64,000 nt of DNA. Source: Paenibacillus algorifonticola (GTDB lineage: Bacteria > Bacillota > Bacilli > Paenibacillales > Paenibacillaceae). The position numbers and the translations under genes were made by a program. Position 1 is the first letter of the stretch. Every line of letters begins with the position of its first letter. Positions 8,334-17,706 of this stretch are shown piece by piece. The stretch is taken from assembly GCF_000971975.1 (NCBI RefSeq), contig NZ_LAQO01000001.1, positions 124,001 to 188,000 of the forward strand, in the 5' to 3' direction. The notes under the pieces are model-generated. The model was not told the origin of the DNA. It saw nothing but the letters and a program-made list of their open reading frames with translations, and ran no database searches.

Positions 8334-8830
8334 TAACGCGACAAGCCTGCCTTCGAAAGCACCGCTTCCTGCTTGCTTGTCATAACCGCTTCATCGCTTT
8401 CCGTCTCGTGATCATAACCGATTAAATGCAGAAAGCCATGAACAAACAGGAAGCCGATCTCCCGCTCCAGCGAGTGCCCATACTCCTCGCTTTGCTCGAC
8501 CGCTTTCTCAACGGAAATGACAATATCGCCCAGCATCCCCGATATAGGATCAACCTCATCTTCGCTTTCTACCTCAAAAATAATGTCCAGTTCATCCGTG
8601 CCGTCATCCTGCATCGCAAATGACAATACATCAGTAGGACGATCCATATTGCGGTAGTCGCGATTCAACTGATGAATTTGCTCATTATCGGTAAACGTCA
8701 GCGTTACTTCGCCCATTGTCATCCCTTCCGCTTCGCCAGCCAGTTGAAGCAGCTGCTCCAACCGGGCGATCCAAGCTTCCGGAATGTCTACCTTATCCTG
8801 CTCATTGCTATAATCCAGCTGCAAACTCAT
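8333..8830 (-). CDS. ybeY: Endoribonuclease YbeY
   Basis: Zinc endoribonuclease involved in 16S rRNA 3' end maturation and ribosome quality control. 165 residues with the metal-binding signature HGFLHLIGYDHE at about residues 131-142 and the conserved NRDYRNMDRPTDVLSFAM block. An acidic insert (DDGTDELDIIFEVESEDEVD) in the middle is typical of Paenibacillus/Bacillus members. It overlaps pgpH upstream by four bases and dgkA downstream by one. Confidence 0.97.
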   Translation of the reverse strand: MSLQLDYSNEQDKVDIPEAWIARLEQLLQLAGEAEGMTMGEVTLTFTDNEQIHQLNRDYRNMDRPTDVLSFAMQDDGTDELDIIFEVESEDEVDPISGMLGDIVISVEKAVEQSEEYGHSLEREIGFLFVHGFLHLIGYDHETESDEAVMTSKQEAVLSKAGLSR

Positions 8831-11079
8831 GCTAAACGCTCCTTTGACTTAACATCCTCAGGGTACTCAATGCGGGAGTGAAAAATCCCGATGACGCTTT
8901 CCTTGAGCGACTGTGCGATCTTATCCAGCTCCTTGAGCGTCAAATCGCATTCGTTGTATTGATTGTCGTCCAGCCTGCTTTTGATAATTTTGTTAATCAT
9001 CGCTTCTACCTGCTCAACGGTTGGGCTGCGCAGGCTGCGGACAGCCGCTTCCACGCAATCGGCGATGCCGACAACGGCAGCTTCCTTCGACTGCGCTTTC
9101 GGGCCAGGATAGCGGAAATCATCCTCCGTAAATGAAGGCTCCTCCCCCTGCTCCTCTGCCTGCTTAAGCGCCTTGTAATAAAAGAATTTCAGCGACGTCG
9201 TACCATGATGCTGCTCGGCAATATCACGAATAGGCTTCGGTATATTATGCGCCTTAAGCATATCCACGCCATCCCGCGCATGGGCGCAAATGATCGACCG
9301 GCTAAGCTTTGGATCGATCGAATCATGCGGATTTTCCATATTAGTCTGATTTTCTATAAAATAATTCGGCCGCTTCGTCTTCCCGATGTCATGGTAGAAC
9401 GAACCTACACGGCAAAGCAGCCCGTCCGCCCCGATGGACTCAGCCGCAGCCTCCGATAAATTGCCGACCATGACGCTGTGATGATACGTTCCCGGCGTCT
9501 CCGTGAGCAGCTTGCGCAGCAGCGGATGGTTCGGGTTAGACAGCTCGACAAGCTTAAGCGCCGACAAAATGCCAAATGTCACTTCAAAAAACGGCATAAG
9601 GCCGATAACCAGCACAGCAGTAAGCAAGCCGCTCGCAAAGGCAAAGCAAAGCGAATACACAAGCGGCCCTTGGTCCAGACGTTCCGTCAGCAGCATGAGC
9701 GTAAGAACGGAAAACGTGCCGAACAGGCTGACCATAATGCCTGCCTTTAAAATCGTCGAACGCTGGCTCGCTCGATGAATCGAGAAAATAGCCGCGACAG
9801 ATACGACGATAATAACAAAGCCGTATTGGAAATCAAAAATTTGATTTTGCCCTGTACCTGAATTCAGCACAATGCTGCCGATAATCGCAAACAGAATCGA
9901 ACTAATTAACGCCAAATGCATATCCAGCAGCAGCGTAATCAGCATCGTCCCCAGCGCCGCCGGAGCGAGGAAGCCGACATACGGGATTTCATCCGTCTGA
10001 ATCAATGAAATAATGATCATCACAACGATGTTGATCAAATAAATAAGCCACAGCATTAAAATTTGCGCATTATTATATTTCGGCTTCAAGCCGGAAATGC
10101 CGCCCGACTGATGCAAATAGCTGTACATCGCTGTGATGAACAAGATCGACAAGATAAGCAGGCCAAGCTGCGGCCAATAATTGCGTTTATCCTGCAGCAG
10201 CGCCGAATCCTTCAGCAGTTCATACATTTCCGGCGTAATGACTTGGCCGCGCTTGACGAGAACGTCGCCTTCCTTGATAACGACCTGCGGCGTATTTTTC
10301 TTAGCCTGAATTTTCGCTTCATCCGTTGCTTCCTTATCTAGAAAGCGGTTCGGCATAATGGAGAAACGTGCCAGCTCCTGCACAATTTCACGGCTTGTCC
10401 GGTCGGAGAGGGAGCTTGCGTTCACCAGCTCCGCCACACGGGTACGGGCAGCATCCGCACTGCGCAGCTGCTCGCTCATCAGCTTGCGTACGATTTCCTG
10501 CGCAACCTGCCGCATTTCCGTGATTGACTCTACCGACATGCGCGGCATTTTATAAAACGTTTCCTCTGGAATCGCATATTCCTGCTCTTTAATAACGACC
10601 GCCATTTCATCCAGCAGCGTATTATTGTAAGTACCGTTGCCTCTGTTTACTTTCACGTAATTATCGACAAAATCGGCATACCGGCCGGGAATTTCATTGC
10701 GGTATATATCGATTTTATTTTGCGTCGTTACCTGATCATCCTGGTTCAGCTGCTCCATGCGCGAGAAAATCTCATTCAGCAGCAGCTCGCTGCGCAGCGC
10801 AACGTTCGAATAGATCGCATCAACGCGGTTCGCCGCTTCCTCCTGCGCCTGCAGCGTCGCCTTGCTATCTGGTATTTGATGGGGAGCAACAATATCCTTC
10901 TCGCTGGCAACGCCTTCTTGAATATCATACGTTTCCGGAACGAGATGCGGAGCAAGACTGAAATAAAACAGCAACACAAATAATAACATGAGCACGAAGC
11001 GGACAGCTACGCTCTGTTTCCACCCCGCAGCCTTGGAGCTCTGCAGGTTCCCCTGTTTACCGGAATGGTTCTGGTTCAT
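8827..11079 (-). CDS. pgpH: Cyclic-di-AMP phosphodiesterase PgpH (7TMR-HD family, YqfF)
   Basis: Membrane phosphodiesterase that degrades c-di-AMP. 750 residues: one N-terminal membrane helix (about residues 27-45), a large extracellular 7TMR-HDED domain (about 60-300), seven helices (about 305-500) and a cytoplasmic HD domain with YHHSVMVGNLSEAA and FYHDIGKTKRPNYF supplying the metal-binding His and Asp residues, followed by QHHGTTS. The phoH-pgpH-ybeY order matches B. subtilis. Reads into ybeY with a four-base overlap. Confidence 0.96.
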   Translation of the reverse strand: MNQNHSGKQGNLQSSKAAGWKQSVAVRFVLMLLFVLLFYFSLAPHLVPETYDIQEGVASEKDIVAPHQIPDSKATLQAQEEAANRVDAIYSNVALRSELLLNEIFSRMEQLNQDDQVTTQNKIDIYRNEIPGRYADFVDNYVKVNRGNGTYNNTLLDEMAVVIKEQEYAIPEETFYKMPRMSVESITEMRQVAQEIVRKLMSEQLRSADAARTRVAELVNASSLSDRTSREIVQELARFSIMPNRFLDKEATDEAKIQAKKNTPQVVIKEGDVLVKRGQVITPEMYELLKDSALLQDKRNYWPQLGLLILSILFITAMYSYLHQSGGISGLKPKYNNAQILMLWLIYLINIVVMIIISLIQTDEIPYVGFLAPAALGTMLITLLLDMHLALISSILFAIIGSIVLNSGTGQNQIFDFQYGFVIIVVSVAAIFSIHRASQRSTILKAGIMVSLFGTFSVLTLMLLTERLDQGPLVYSLCFAFASGLLTAVLVIGLMPFFEVTFGILSALKLVELSNPNHPLLRKLLTETPGTYHHSVMVGNLSEAAAESIGADGLLCRVGSFYHDIGKTKRPNYFIENQTNMENPHDSIDPKLSRSIICAHARDGVDMLKAHNIPKPIRDIAEQHHGTTSLKFFYYKALKQAEEQGEEPSFTEDDFRYPGPKAQSKEAAVVGIADCVEAAVRSLRSPTVEQVEAMINKIIKSRLDDNQYNECDLTLKELDKIAQSLKESVIGIFHSRIEYPEDVKSKERLA

Positions 11080-11096
11080 GGAGCGGACATTCCTCT

Positions 11097-12068
11097 CTAT
11101 GCTTTGTTCTCAGCGTCCTGATTGTAGGCGACAATGATTTTCTGCACTAAGGAGTGACGGACAACATCCTGCTCGGAAAAAAAGATAAAGCCAAGTTCGT
11201 CTATATTTTGCAAAATCCGCTGTGCCTCTATTAAACCCGAGTTTTTCCCTCTTGGCAAATCAATCTGTGTCACATCGCCGGTAATAACCATCTTGGAGCC
11301 GAAGCCTAGCCGTGTCAAAAACATCTTCATTTGCTCTGGAGTCGTGTTCTGGGCTTCATCCAAAATAATAAAGGAATCATCAAGGGTACGTCCACGCATA
11401 TACGCAAGCGGGGCTACCTCAATGGTGCCGCGTTCAAAAGCCTTTACCGTCTGCTCAGGTCCCAGCACATCATGAAGGGCATCATAAAGCGGACGCAAAT
11501 AAGGATCAACCTTCTCCTGCAAATCACCCGGCAAAAATCCGAGATTTTCGCCTGCCTCGACAGCTGGCCTTGTCAGTATGATTCGCTTCACCAAGCCCTG
11601 CTTCAAAGCGGCTACAGCGAGCACGACAGCCAGGTAGGTTTTTCCTGTGCCAGCTGGACCAATACCGAATACGACGTCATGCTTGTGAATCGTCTTTACA
11701 TAATGGCGCTGGCCGATTGTCTTAACCCGGATAGGCTTGCCGCGAAACGTAGTTGTAATTTCAGCTTTGAATAAATCAAGAAGCTCTTCTGCCTGCATCG
11801 TACGGGCCAAATCAAGCGCATACATCATATCCCGCTCCGAAGGCATATAGCCGCCTTTTACAAGCTGCAGCATGACGCTGAACAGCTGTTCAAGCGAGCG
11901 TACCTCCTGTACAGCTCCGGAGATGACGATCTCTGCCTCACGAGATGTGATCGAAGACTCACATTGCGCCTCTACCAGCCTCAGGAACTTGTCCTGCGGA
12001 CCAAATACCGCTAATCCTTCTCCCGCGTTTTCCAGCGGAATTCTGACGACTATTGTTTCATTTTGCAA
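11097..12068 (-). CDS. phoH: PhoH-like ATPase
   Basis: Cytoplasmic P-loop ATPase of the PhoH family, often linked to RNA metabolism; precise role unsettled. 323 residues. Walker A GPAGTGKTYLAV at about residue 135, Walker B SFIILDEAQNTTPEQM at about 230, and TGDVTQIDLP as sensor motif. A small N-terminal KH-like region precedes the ATPase. The start is TTG 12066-12068 with a GAGG/GGAG ribosome binding site. Placed six bases after yqfD and before pgpH, a sporulation-era operon in Bacillus. Confidence 0.95.
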   Translation of the reverse strand: MQNETIVVRIPLENAGEGLAVFGPQDKFLRLVEAQCESSITSREAEIVISGAVQEVRSLEQLFSVMLQLVKGGYMPSERDMMYALDLARTMQAEELLDLFKAEITTTFRGKPIRVKTIGQRHYVKTIHKHDVVFGIGPAGTGKTYLAVVLAVAALKQGLVKRIILTRPAVEAGENLGFLPGDLQEKVDPYLRPLYDALHDVLGPEQTVKAFERGTIEVAPLAYMRGRTLDDSFIILDEAQNTTPEQMKMFLTRLGFGSKMVITGDVTQIDLPRGKNSGLIEAQRILQNIDELGFIFFSEQDVVRHSLVQKIIVAYNQDAENKA

Positions 12069-12074
12069 ACAACC

Positions 12075-13268
12075 TCAATCTCCTTGCATCTGGACTAGGG
12101 GCATCTCTTTCACAATCGATTGCTCTACTTCAAAAAGAACTTTCATATAAACTTTACCATTCTCCGTCTTTTCATGCAAAACAATTTCATCCCGGATGAC
12201 CGCATCGCTGCCCGCCTTCGACATTACATTCGCTTTTGCCTGTAAAATTCCACCCGCGCGCGCTTCATCCGCTGATAGTTTTCGCTCTTCCGTATGTACT
12301 TCCATTACCGTCTGCTTCATCCGGCCGAAGGGCAGGCTTATGCTTTTCCAATTCGCCTTATCCTCCTCCACGATCGTCTCCGACTGCTCGTACGGATTTT
12401 TGCCGTAGCCGCTCACCTGCAGCGCCCTGCCGCCAATGACGACATACCACTTCTGCTTCTTCTCCCCCGTATATACTTTAACTTGCTGAGACATCGGTGA
12501 AGCAATATTAAATTCATACCAGACTATTCCGCGTACAGAGCCCTTTGCCACAACTGTCTGCGTATAAGCGCCGCCGCCCAGCGTACCCGATATTAACGTC
12601 TGTCCTTTTTTGACCTTCGCGTTCTTCTTGACGACGGCACGACCGCGTTCCGTATAAATTTCCGTAACGACCGCATCGGCAGAAGCAATGAGATGGCGGG
12701 GATTTTCCAATTCGCGATGATCCGGTTCTGTCGTTTCCGCGACTTGAATGATGATTCTTGTTCCTTTTTTCTCCACGCCAATCCACGTAGCTTTCGGCAG
12801 CTTGTTGACGAGCCTCTTTGATATAATATCCGTATCCGCCAGACGGAACGACCATTGGAGCGGGAAAATCCCCTCCTGCCGCGCTGCCTCTACAATTTCC
12901 TCTTCCGTCAATTTCACGTTGCCTTTAACCTCAACCGACCATATAAGCGAGGACAATACATAAATGCCAATAAAAAATAAAGCTAGGCCCGCTATGAAAA
13001 ATTTCCGTTTTTCCAGCTTTACAAGCCAGAACGGCATGCCTTGCCGCCTCACAACATGCGCCCTACAGCCTGTCTCCTTTAAAAAAGGCTTCAAGCGAAA
13101 ATAATCGCTAACAGACACGTCGAACTGCAGCTTGCCATCGCCCGTCCAACCGATGGACGCAAGCTGCAGCCCCCCTTCCAGTGCACGATTCACAAGCCGT
13201 TCAGGTTGTCCACCCCTGATATTTACTGTAACAACGCCGAGTACCCAGTCCGACCATTTCAGCTTCAA
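12075..13268 (-). CDS. yqfD: Sporulation protein YqfD
   Basis: Sporulation membrane protein of the YqfD family, needed for efficient sporulation in B. subtilis. 397 residues. An N-terminal soluble part is followed by one membrane helix (about residues 92-110, FFIAGLALFFIGIYVLSSLI) and an extracytoplasmic part beginning WSVEVKGNVKLTEEEIVEAA, a POTRA-like segment. TTG start at 13266-13268 behind a GGAGGGGAG run. 12 bases after yqfC. Confidence 0.95.
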   Translation of the reverse strand: MKLKWSDWVLGVVTVNIRGGQPERLVNRALEGGLQLASIGWTGDGKLQFDVSVSDYFRLKPFLKETGCRAHVVRRQGMPFWLVKLEKRKFFIAGLALFFIGIYVLSSLIWSVEVKGNVKLTEEEIVEAARQEGIFPLQWSFRLADTDIISKRLVNKLPKATWIGVEKKGTRIIIQVAETTEPDHRELENPRHLIASADAVVTEIYTERGRAVVKKNAKVKKGQTLISGTLGGGAYTQTVVAKGSVRGIVWYEFNIASPMSQQVKVYTGEKKQKWYVVIGGRALQVSGYGKNPYEQSETIVEEDKANWKSISLPFGRMKQTVMEVHTEERKLSADEARAGGILQAKANVMSKAGSDAVIRDEIVLHEKTENGKVYMKVLFEVEQSIVKEMPLVQMQGD

Positions 13269-13280
13269 GCCGCTCCCCTC

Positions 13281-13559
13281 CTACTCCCGCAAGGCTATGC
13301 CTGTAATTTGACCTTCAATAAAAACCTCTTCTGTCCAAATCGTTCGAATAACGAGCGAGCTTCCCGTCACCTCAAGCTCGCCCTTGCTGAGCGCGAGCCT
13401 AAGCTGCTCGCTGGAAAAATGAATGACACCGCGATGGTTCTCAATATATAACTGGCGATCGCCGATCATCGTCAGCCGGGGAAGATCATAGACGACATCC
13501 TGGGGCAAATCCAGAATATCCGCTGTCATTTTGCGAAGTTTGCGTTTTAAACGGTTCAT
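13281..13559 (-). CDS. yqfC: Sporulation protein YqfC
   Basis: Small protein (92 residues) always found before yqfD, linked to sporulation in Bacillus. The start is taken at ATG 13557-13559 (MNRLKRKLRKMTADILDLP) because this matches the family length; an upstream ATG at 13619 lacks a ribosome binding site. The core DVVYDLPRLTMIGDRQLYIE and NHRGVIHFSS are the family signature. AAGGGGG lies 14 bases upstream, longer than ideal. A terminator at 13664-13716 closes the previous unit, so yqfC probably begins the yqfC-yqfD-phoH-pgpH unit; a sporulation promoter is expected near 13620-13660 but I cannot fit one well. Confidence 0.92.
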   Translation of the reverse strand: MNRLKRKLRKMTADILDLPQDVVYDLPRLTMIGDRQLYIENHRGVIHFSSEQLRLALSKGELEVTGSSLVIRTIWTEEVFIEGQITGIALRE

Positions 13560-13663
13560 AGGTAAAGGATCGTCCCCCTTATCACGCTCGCCAGACGTTA
13601 AATATGACACAAGGCCCATTATTGTACTATATCAAGCTATGCGCGGGGTGCTGATTTTATGAA

Positions 13664-13716
13664 AAATAGCGCAGCCTCCAGTTATCCCTAATGGATTTCT
13701 GGAAGCTGCGCTATTT
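13664..13716 (-). terminator. Terminator of the nfeD-floA transcription unit
   Basis: A 17-base stem with one mismatch: 13664-13680 against 13700-13716 (core AAATAGCGCAGC / GCTGCGCTATTT). On the minus strand the hairpin ends in TATTTTTC. It follows the membrane protein gene ending at 13732 and separates the floA group from yqfC. Confidence 0.85.
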
Positions 13717-13731
13717 AAAGTAAAGCTTATG

Positions 13732-14274
13732 TTATCTGACCTTGCCATAAGGCCGCTTCGATTTCGGCGGGCCCAATATTTCTGACCAGATGACCGCCCT
13801 TCGAAGCTCATCAGCGCTCAAAGGCGCTAAACGAGTGTCAGCAACAGCCTCAGCCTCGCTGCTAGCCCGATTGCTGCGCCTCGCGGCGGCTTCGCGCTGC
13901 TGTGTCACTGTTACAGCGGCCTGCTGCTGCTGCGTACGCTCAAGCGCTCTGGCGAGCTCTGACAGGTGGTGCTGCTTCTCACGCTCAGCCTCTTCCTCCG
14001 CTTGGCGATAGGAAATCGACCGTTCCTCATAGTCATCGTTATCGTCCCAGTGCGGGTAAGCGTCTCCCTGATCATGGCGCCCAGACTGATGCTGCTGCAC
14101 ATCTGTCCCCTGCTGCGGATAAGCAGCATCCGCAGCGCTTTGACCGTTAAAGTCTGGCATCCGCGGATTGTTACGCTTTTTCGCACTGACCCGATTGAAA
14201 ATCGACAGGAGAAAGCCGCCAACAATAACGACGAAATAAATATTTTTCATAATAAACTCAAATATATGTTCCAC
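13732..14274 (-). CDS. Membrane-anchored protein of unknown function next to floA
   Basis: I do not recognise a named family. 180 residues: one N-terminal membrane helix (about residues 11-28, IYFVVIVGGFLLSIFNRV), a hydrophilic low-complexity stretch rich in Gln, Asp, Glu and His (about 40-90), a charged probable coiled coil (about 90-140, EEEAEREKQHHLSELARALE) and a compact basic C-terminus WSEILGPPKSKRPYGKVR. GTG start 14272-14274 with GGAGGTG upstream. It follows floA by 55 bases and precedes the terminator, so it is probably co-expressed with the flotillin and may belong to the same membrane microdomains (inference from position only). It occupies the place of yqfB but does not resemble it in length. 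Confidence 0.8.
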   Translation of the reverse strand: MEHIFEFIMKNIYFVVIVGGFLLSIFNRVSAKKRNNPRMPDFNGQSAADAAYPQQGTDVQQHQSGRHDQGDAYPHWDDNDDYEERSISYRQAEEEAEREKQHHLSELARALERTQQQQAAVTVTQQREAAARRSNRASSEAEAVADTRLAPLSADELRRAVIWSEILGPPKSKRPYGKVR

Positions 14275-14329
14275 TGGTTCAGATTCACCTCCAGGGTAAG
14301 CAGCTACGCCGGTGCTTTATTTGCCATCA

Positions 14330-15322
14330 TTAATTGTCATTTTTTTCAGTTGGGGCGTCGCTCTTGCCGATGGAATTACGCATTTGTGTATCCGACTCCA
14401 GGTTTTTCAGGTTCAAATAATCCATGACGCCGATTTTTCCGTTTTTGAGTGCTTCAGCCATAGCTACTGGCACTTGCGATTCGGATTCTACGACCTTCGC
14501 CCGCATCTCAATAACGCGCGCCTTCATCTCCTGCTCCTGCGCTACTGCCATTGCACGGCGTTCCTCTGCTTTCGCTTGAGCAATCCGTTTGTCAGCCTCA
14601 GCTTGCTCCGTTTGGAGATGGGCACCGATGTTTTTGCCCACGTCTACGTCGGCAATATCAATGGACAAGATTTCGAAAGCTGTTCCGGCATCGAGTCCTT
14701 TGCCAAGCACCGTACGGGAAATCATGTCTGGATTTTCAAGAACATCTTTATGGGAGCCTGCCGAACCAACCGTCGTAACGATACCCTCGCCGACACGAGC
14801 GATAATGGTCTCTTCACCAGCACCACCGACTAGACGCTCAATGTTGGCACGTACGGTAACACGCGCTTTAACTTTAACCTCAATACCGTCTTTCGCTACT
14901 GCTGCAACGGTTGGTGTCTCAATGACACGCGGATTAACGCTCATTTGCACCGCTTGAAGCACATCACGACCAGCAAGATCAATGGCAGCCGCACGCTCGA
15001 ACACGAGCGGGATATTGGCGCGCTGCGCTGCAATCAACGCATTGACGACGCGGTCAACGTTACCGCCTGCGAGAAAATGGCTTTCCAGCTGATTAATATT
15101 CAGCCCAAGGCCCGCTTTCGTTGCTTTAATGAGCGGATTGACAATCCGGCTCGGGACAACCCGACGCAAGCGCATCGCTACGAGCGTAATAATACCGATA
15201 CGAACACCAGAAGCAAGTGCCGAAATCCAGAGCATAATTGGAAAAAAGCTCAGGAAGACTGACAACGCGATAATAACAATAACCGCTATAATCAATATAG
15301 AAACGATCGGATCCAAACCCAT
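14330..15322 (-). CDS. floA: Flotillin-like protein FloA
   Basis: Organises functional membrane microdomains and membrane fluidity. 330 residues: N-terminal hydrophobic hairpin (about residues 7-50), an SPFH/PHB-like domain (about 60-230) containing [20 protein letters not shown], and an Ala/Glu-rich coiled coil (about 235-290, [19 protein letters not shown]). Length and sequence match YqfA/FloA. Directly downstream of nfeD with a 47-base gap, the conserved nfeD-floA pair. Confidence 0.97.
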   Translation of the reverse strand: MGLDPIVSILIIAVIVIIALSVFLSFFPIMLWISALASGVRIGIITLVAMRLRRVVPSRIVNPLIKATKAGLGLNINQLESHFLAGGNVDRVVNALIAAQRANIPLVFERAAAIDLAGRDVLQAVQMSVNPRVIETPTVAAVAKDGIEVKVKARVTVRANIERLVGGAGEETIIARVGEGIVTTVGSAGSHKDVLENPDMISRTVLGKGLDAGTAFEILSIDIADVDVGKNIGAHLQTEQAEADKRIAQAKAEERRAMAVAQEQEMKARVIEMRAKVVESESQVPVAMAEALKNGKIGVMDYLNLKNLESDTQMRNSIGKSDAPTEKNDN

Positions 15323-15369
15323 TTATAAATACCTCCATTGCTTTAGTAAAGTGCTGAATAGCGTTTATG

Positions 15370-16758
15370 TTATGCTTTCATTGTCTCTTTCACAACTACC
15401 CAAGTACCTTCTGCTTTGATGACGACAACGTTTGCTCCAGTTGAAATAAACTCGCCTGACGTTACAACATCAATCCGCTGATCGCCGATTTGCACCGTTC
15501 CAGCCGGCCTTAGCGGAGTAAGCGTAACCCCTTCAAGCCCCAGCAGGCTGTCCTTTTCCTCTGCGGATACATAACCTTCTTCCTTCGTCAGTTTATCCCG
15601 AAGAATGAATTTGTTCCAAATTCCTCTATGTCTATATTTTCTGAAAATATAATACATCACAAGCACGGCCACTACGAGTGCTGTGACGAGCGAGATAAAG
15701 GCTGTCATCGGATCGGATGCTGCGGTCACTACCCCAGCAATAAGTGCTGCGCCACCTAACAGTCCCAAAATACCGAAGCTTGGAACAAATACCTCGATAA
15801 TGAGCAAAGCCAAACCTATAACAAAAAGAACAATCGATTCCATGCCTGCAAATCCGGCCACATAATGACCGAAGAAATACAAGCTGAAAGAAATAATGCC
15901 CAGTATGCCCGGTACACCGAAGCCTGGCATCAGAAGCTCAATTACAATGCCCGCAATGCCCAGGATGAGCAGCACGGTCATCACATACGGATTAACGAGC
16001 CAGCGTGATACTTTCTCAGCTAGAGAGGGCTCAAACGAAATGAGGTGCTGCTGATCAAGCTTCAGCCAAGTAATAGCTTCCCCGACAGATGCTGCGATAT
16101 GCTCAGCGTAGCCGCTCGCCAGCGCTTCGTCGGCGGATAAGGATAATATCTCTCCTGCCGGCTTCTCTATGCCCGCTTTCGGCAAGCTAACCGACACTGT
16201 CGTATCAACCATGGCAGCTGCAATATTTGCATCCCGGCCACCCAGCTTTGCAGCCTCCATCATCGTCTTCGTCCAATAGGAAACGATCTTCGGATTATCA
16301 ATCAAATTGCCTCCACCATCAACGACAGCAGCTGCACCAATTGTACTTCCCGGCTCCATTACAATGTTTTGTGCATTAAGCGCAATGTAAGTACCTGCCG
16401 ACACCGCTTTGCCTTCAATATAGGCGGTTGTGGGAATTGCGCTTTTACGGATGACCTCCCCGATCTCCTCTGCGCTGGTCACTTCTCCGCCGAACGTGTT
16501 AATCACGAGAACTACACGTTCCGCCTTCGCCTCTGCCGCTTCTTTGTAAGCGCGCTCCAAAAATGATTTAAGTCCACTCTCAATCGTCTGTTTGACTGGA
16601 ACAATGTAGACCGCTCCTCCAGCTTCATCCGCCGCAAGCTGCTGTGCCTTTACAGGCTGCATACCGACCAGCAGGCCGCTGCCTAAAGCGACAACCAACG
16701 CTGAAAAAACGGCTAATTTCGCCCAAAAAGCGGTTTGGCGCCATTTTTTTATATTCAA
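15370..16758 (-). CDS. nfeD: NfeD family membrane-bound serine protease, ClpP class (YqeZ)
   Basis: Partner of the flotillin. 462 residues: signal-anchor helix (about 10-37), an extracellular ClpP-like serine protease domain with NTFGGEVTSAEEIGEVI, KAVSAGTYIAL (Ser nucleophile region) and MEPGSTIGAA, then four to five membrane helices (about 250-370) and a C-terminal cytoplasmic OB-fold NfeD domain (about 400-460, LGLEGVTLTPLRPAGTVQIG). TTG start at 16756-16758 behind GGGAGGGGTGG. Long-form NfeD. Its substrate is not known. Confidence 0.95.
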   Translation of the reverse strand: MNIKKWRQTAFWAKLAVFSALVVALGSGLLVGMQPVKAQQLAADEAGGAVYIVPVKQTIESGLKSFLERAYKEAAEAKAERVVLVINTFGGEVTSAEEIGEVIRKSAIPTTAYIEGKAVSAGTYIALNAQNIVMEPGSTIGAAAVVDGGGNLIDNPKIVSYWTKTMMEAAKLGGRDANIAAAMVDTTVSVSLPKAGIEKPAGEILSLSADEALASGYAEHIAASVGEAITWLKLDQQHLISFEPSLAEKVSRWLVNPYVMTVLLILGIAGIVIELLMPGFGVPGILGIISFSLYFFGHYVAGFAGMESIVLFVIGLALLIIEVFVPSFGILGLLGGAALIAGVVTAASDPMTAFISLVTALVVAVLVMYYIFRKYRHRGIWNKFILRDKLTKEEGYVSAEEKDSLLGLEGVTLTPLRPAGTVQIGDQRIDVVTSGEFISTGANVVVIKAEGTWVVVKETMKA

Positions 16759-16827
16759 CCTTCCACCCCTCCCTTTATATCCATTATATTCGTTATTACG
16801 AAGGATTACCCTGAAACGTTACAAAAT

Positions 16828-16863
16828 AAGCGTAAACGGCTTACGCCAACTCATGGCGGCGCA
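16828..16863. repeat. Degenerate piece of the dispersed AAACGGCT/GGCGGC element (copy D)
   Basis: AAGCGTAAACGGCT (16828-16841) followed by ACGCC, CTCATGGCGGC matches the GC-rich half of the elements at 34932-35130 and 56815-56912, in the same orientation. The AT-rich hairpin that follows in the other copies is not recognisable here. It lies between the rpsU-yqeY terminator and the nfeD start, an intergenic position like that of the other copies. Confidence 0.45.
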
Positions 16864-16932
16864 CATATTTCTTGCTATAACCGAGAACTTTTTTACGAGC
16901 ATCCGCATGTGAATCGCTATATTGAAAAGCAA

Positions 16933-16958
16933 AAAACATCCCTCGGGAGGGATGTTTT
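16933..16958 (-). terminator. Terminator of rpsU-yqeY
   Basis: AAAACATCCCT (16933-16943) pairs with AGGGATGTTTT (16948-16958) around a CGGG loop. On the minus strand the stem is followed by T residues. It sits 16 bases after the yqeY stop codon. Confidence 0.88.
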
Positions 16959-16973
16959 CGTCCGAACATATCG

Positions 16974-17417
16974 TTATTGCAGAAATTGTTGTACGAGCTG
17001 ATTTACTAGTTTACCGTCAGCGCGCCCTTTCGTTTTTGGCAACAAGGCGCCCATGACTTTCCCCATCTCGGCTTTGGAAGAAGCACCGAGTTCATGGATG
17101 GTCTGCGTTACTATCGCTTTTATCTCTTCTTCGGTCAGCTGCGTGGGAAGGTATTGACTAATAATTTCAATTTCTGCGTTAAGACCTGTTACCAGGTCCT
17201 CACGGCCGGCTTTGCTAAATTCTTGGAGGGAATCTTTACGTTGTTTGATCTCACGACTTAGGATATCAAGCATTTCACTGTCGTCCAAAGGACGCTTCAA
17301 ATCAATTTCCAAGTTTTTAGCTGACGCACGCATCATACGAATGGTTGTAAGCCGGAACTTGTCCTGATTCCTCATGGCCTGCTTCATATCGTCGTTCAAT
17401 CTTTCGCTCAGGTTCAT
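16974..17417 (-). CDS. yqeY: GatB/YqeY domain protein YqeY
   Basis: 147-residue protein with the helical YqeY domain shared with the tail of GatB of the tRNA amidotransferase; presumed tRNA-binding, function undetermined. Features: MNLSERLNDDMKQAMRNQDK at the N-terminus, SREIKQRKDSLQEF, YLPTQLTEEEI and the C-terminal GKVMGALLPKTKGRADGKLVN signature. 15 bases downstream of rpsU, the conserved pair. Confidence 0.96.
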   Translation of the reverse strand: MNLSERLNDDMKQAMRNQDKFRLTTIRMMRASAKNLEIDLKRPLDDSEMLDILSREIKQRKDSLQEFSKAGREDLVTGLNAEIEIISQYLPTQLTEEEIKAIVTQTIHELGASSKAEMGKVMGALLPKTKGRADGKLVNQLVQQFLQ

Positions 17418-17432
17418 TATACTAGGAGCCTC

Positions 17433-17606
17433 CTAAAACTTTCTCTTACGAGCAGCCTCGGACTTCTTCTTACGCTTTACACTCGGCTTTTCATAATGTT
17501 TGCGTTTCTTAACCTCAGCCAACACGCCATCTTTAGCGATAGAACGTTTAAAGCGGCGAAGTGCAGAGTCAATGGTTTCGTTTTTCTTAACCTTAGTTTC
17601 AGACAC
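17433..17606 (-). CDS. rpsU: Ribosomal protein bS21
   Basis: Small-subunit protein involved in initiation. 57 residues, very basic, with the [20 protein letters not shown] core and Lys/Arg tail [12 protein letters not shown]. The start is GTG 17604-17606, placed seven bases after GGAGGGAGGG; the longer open frame upstream has no homology. It has its own sigma-A promoter at 17667-17696. Confidence 0.97.
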   Translation of the reverse strand: MSETKVKKNETIDSALRRFKRSIAKDGVLAEVKKRKHYEKPSVKRKKKSEAARKRKF

Positions 17607-17666
17607 AAGTTTTCCCTCCCTCCGAAACAGACCGTCCAGAGCATTAAACACGGTTTATCAAACTCC

Positions 17667-17696
17667 ATTATAAGTCAAAACAAAATACAGTGTCAA
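17667..17696 (-). promoter_or_regulatory. Sigma-A promoter of rpsU-yqeY
   Basis: On the minus strand TTGACA (17691-17696) and TATAAT (17667-17672), both perfect, are separated by 18 bases, about 60 bases upstream of the rpsU start. Confidence 0.8.
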
Positions 17697-17706
17697 CTCA
17701 CTAATT

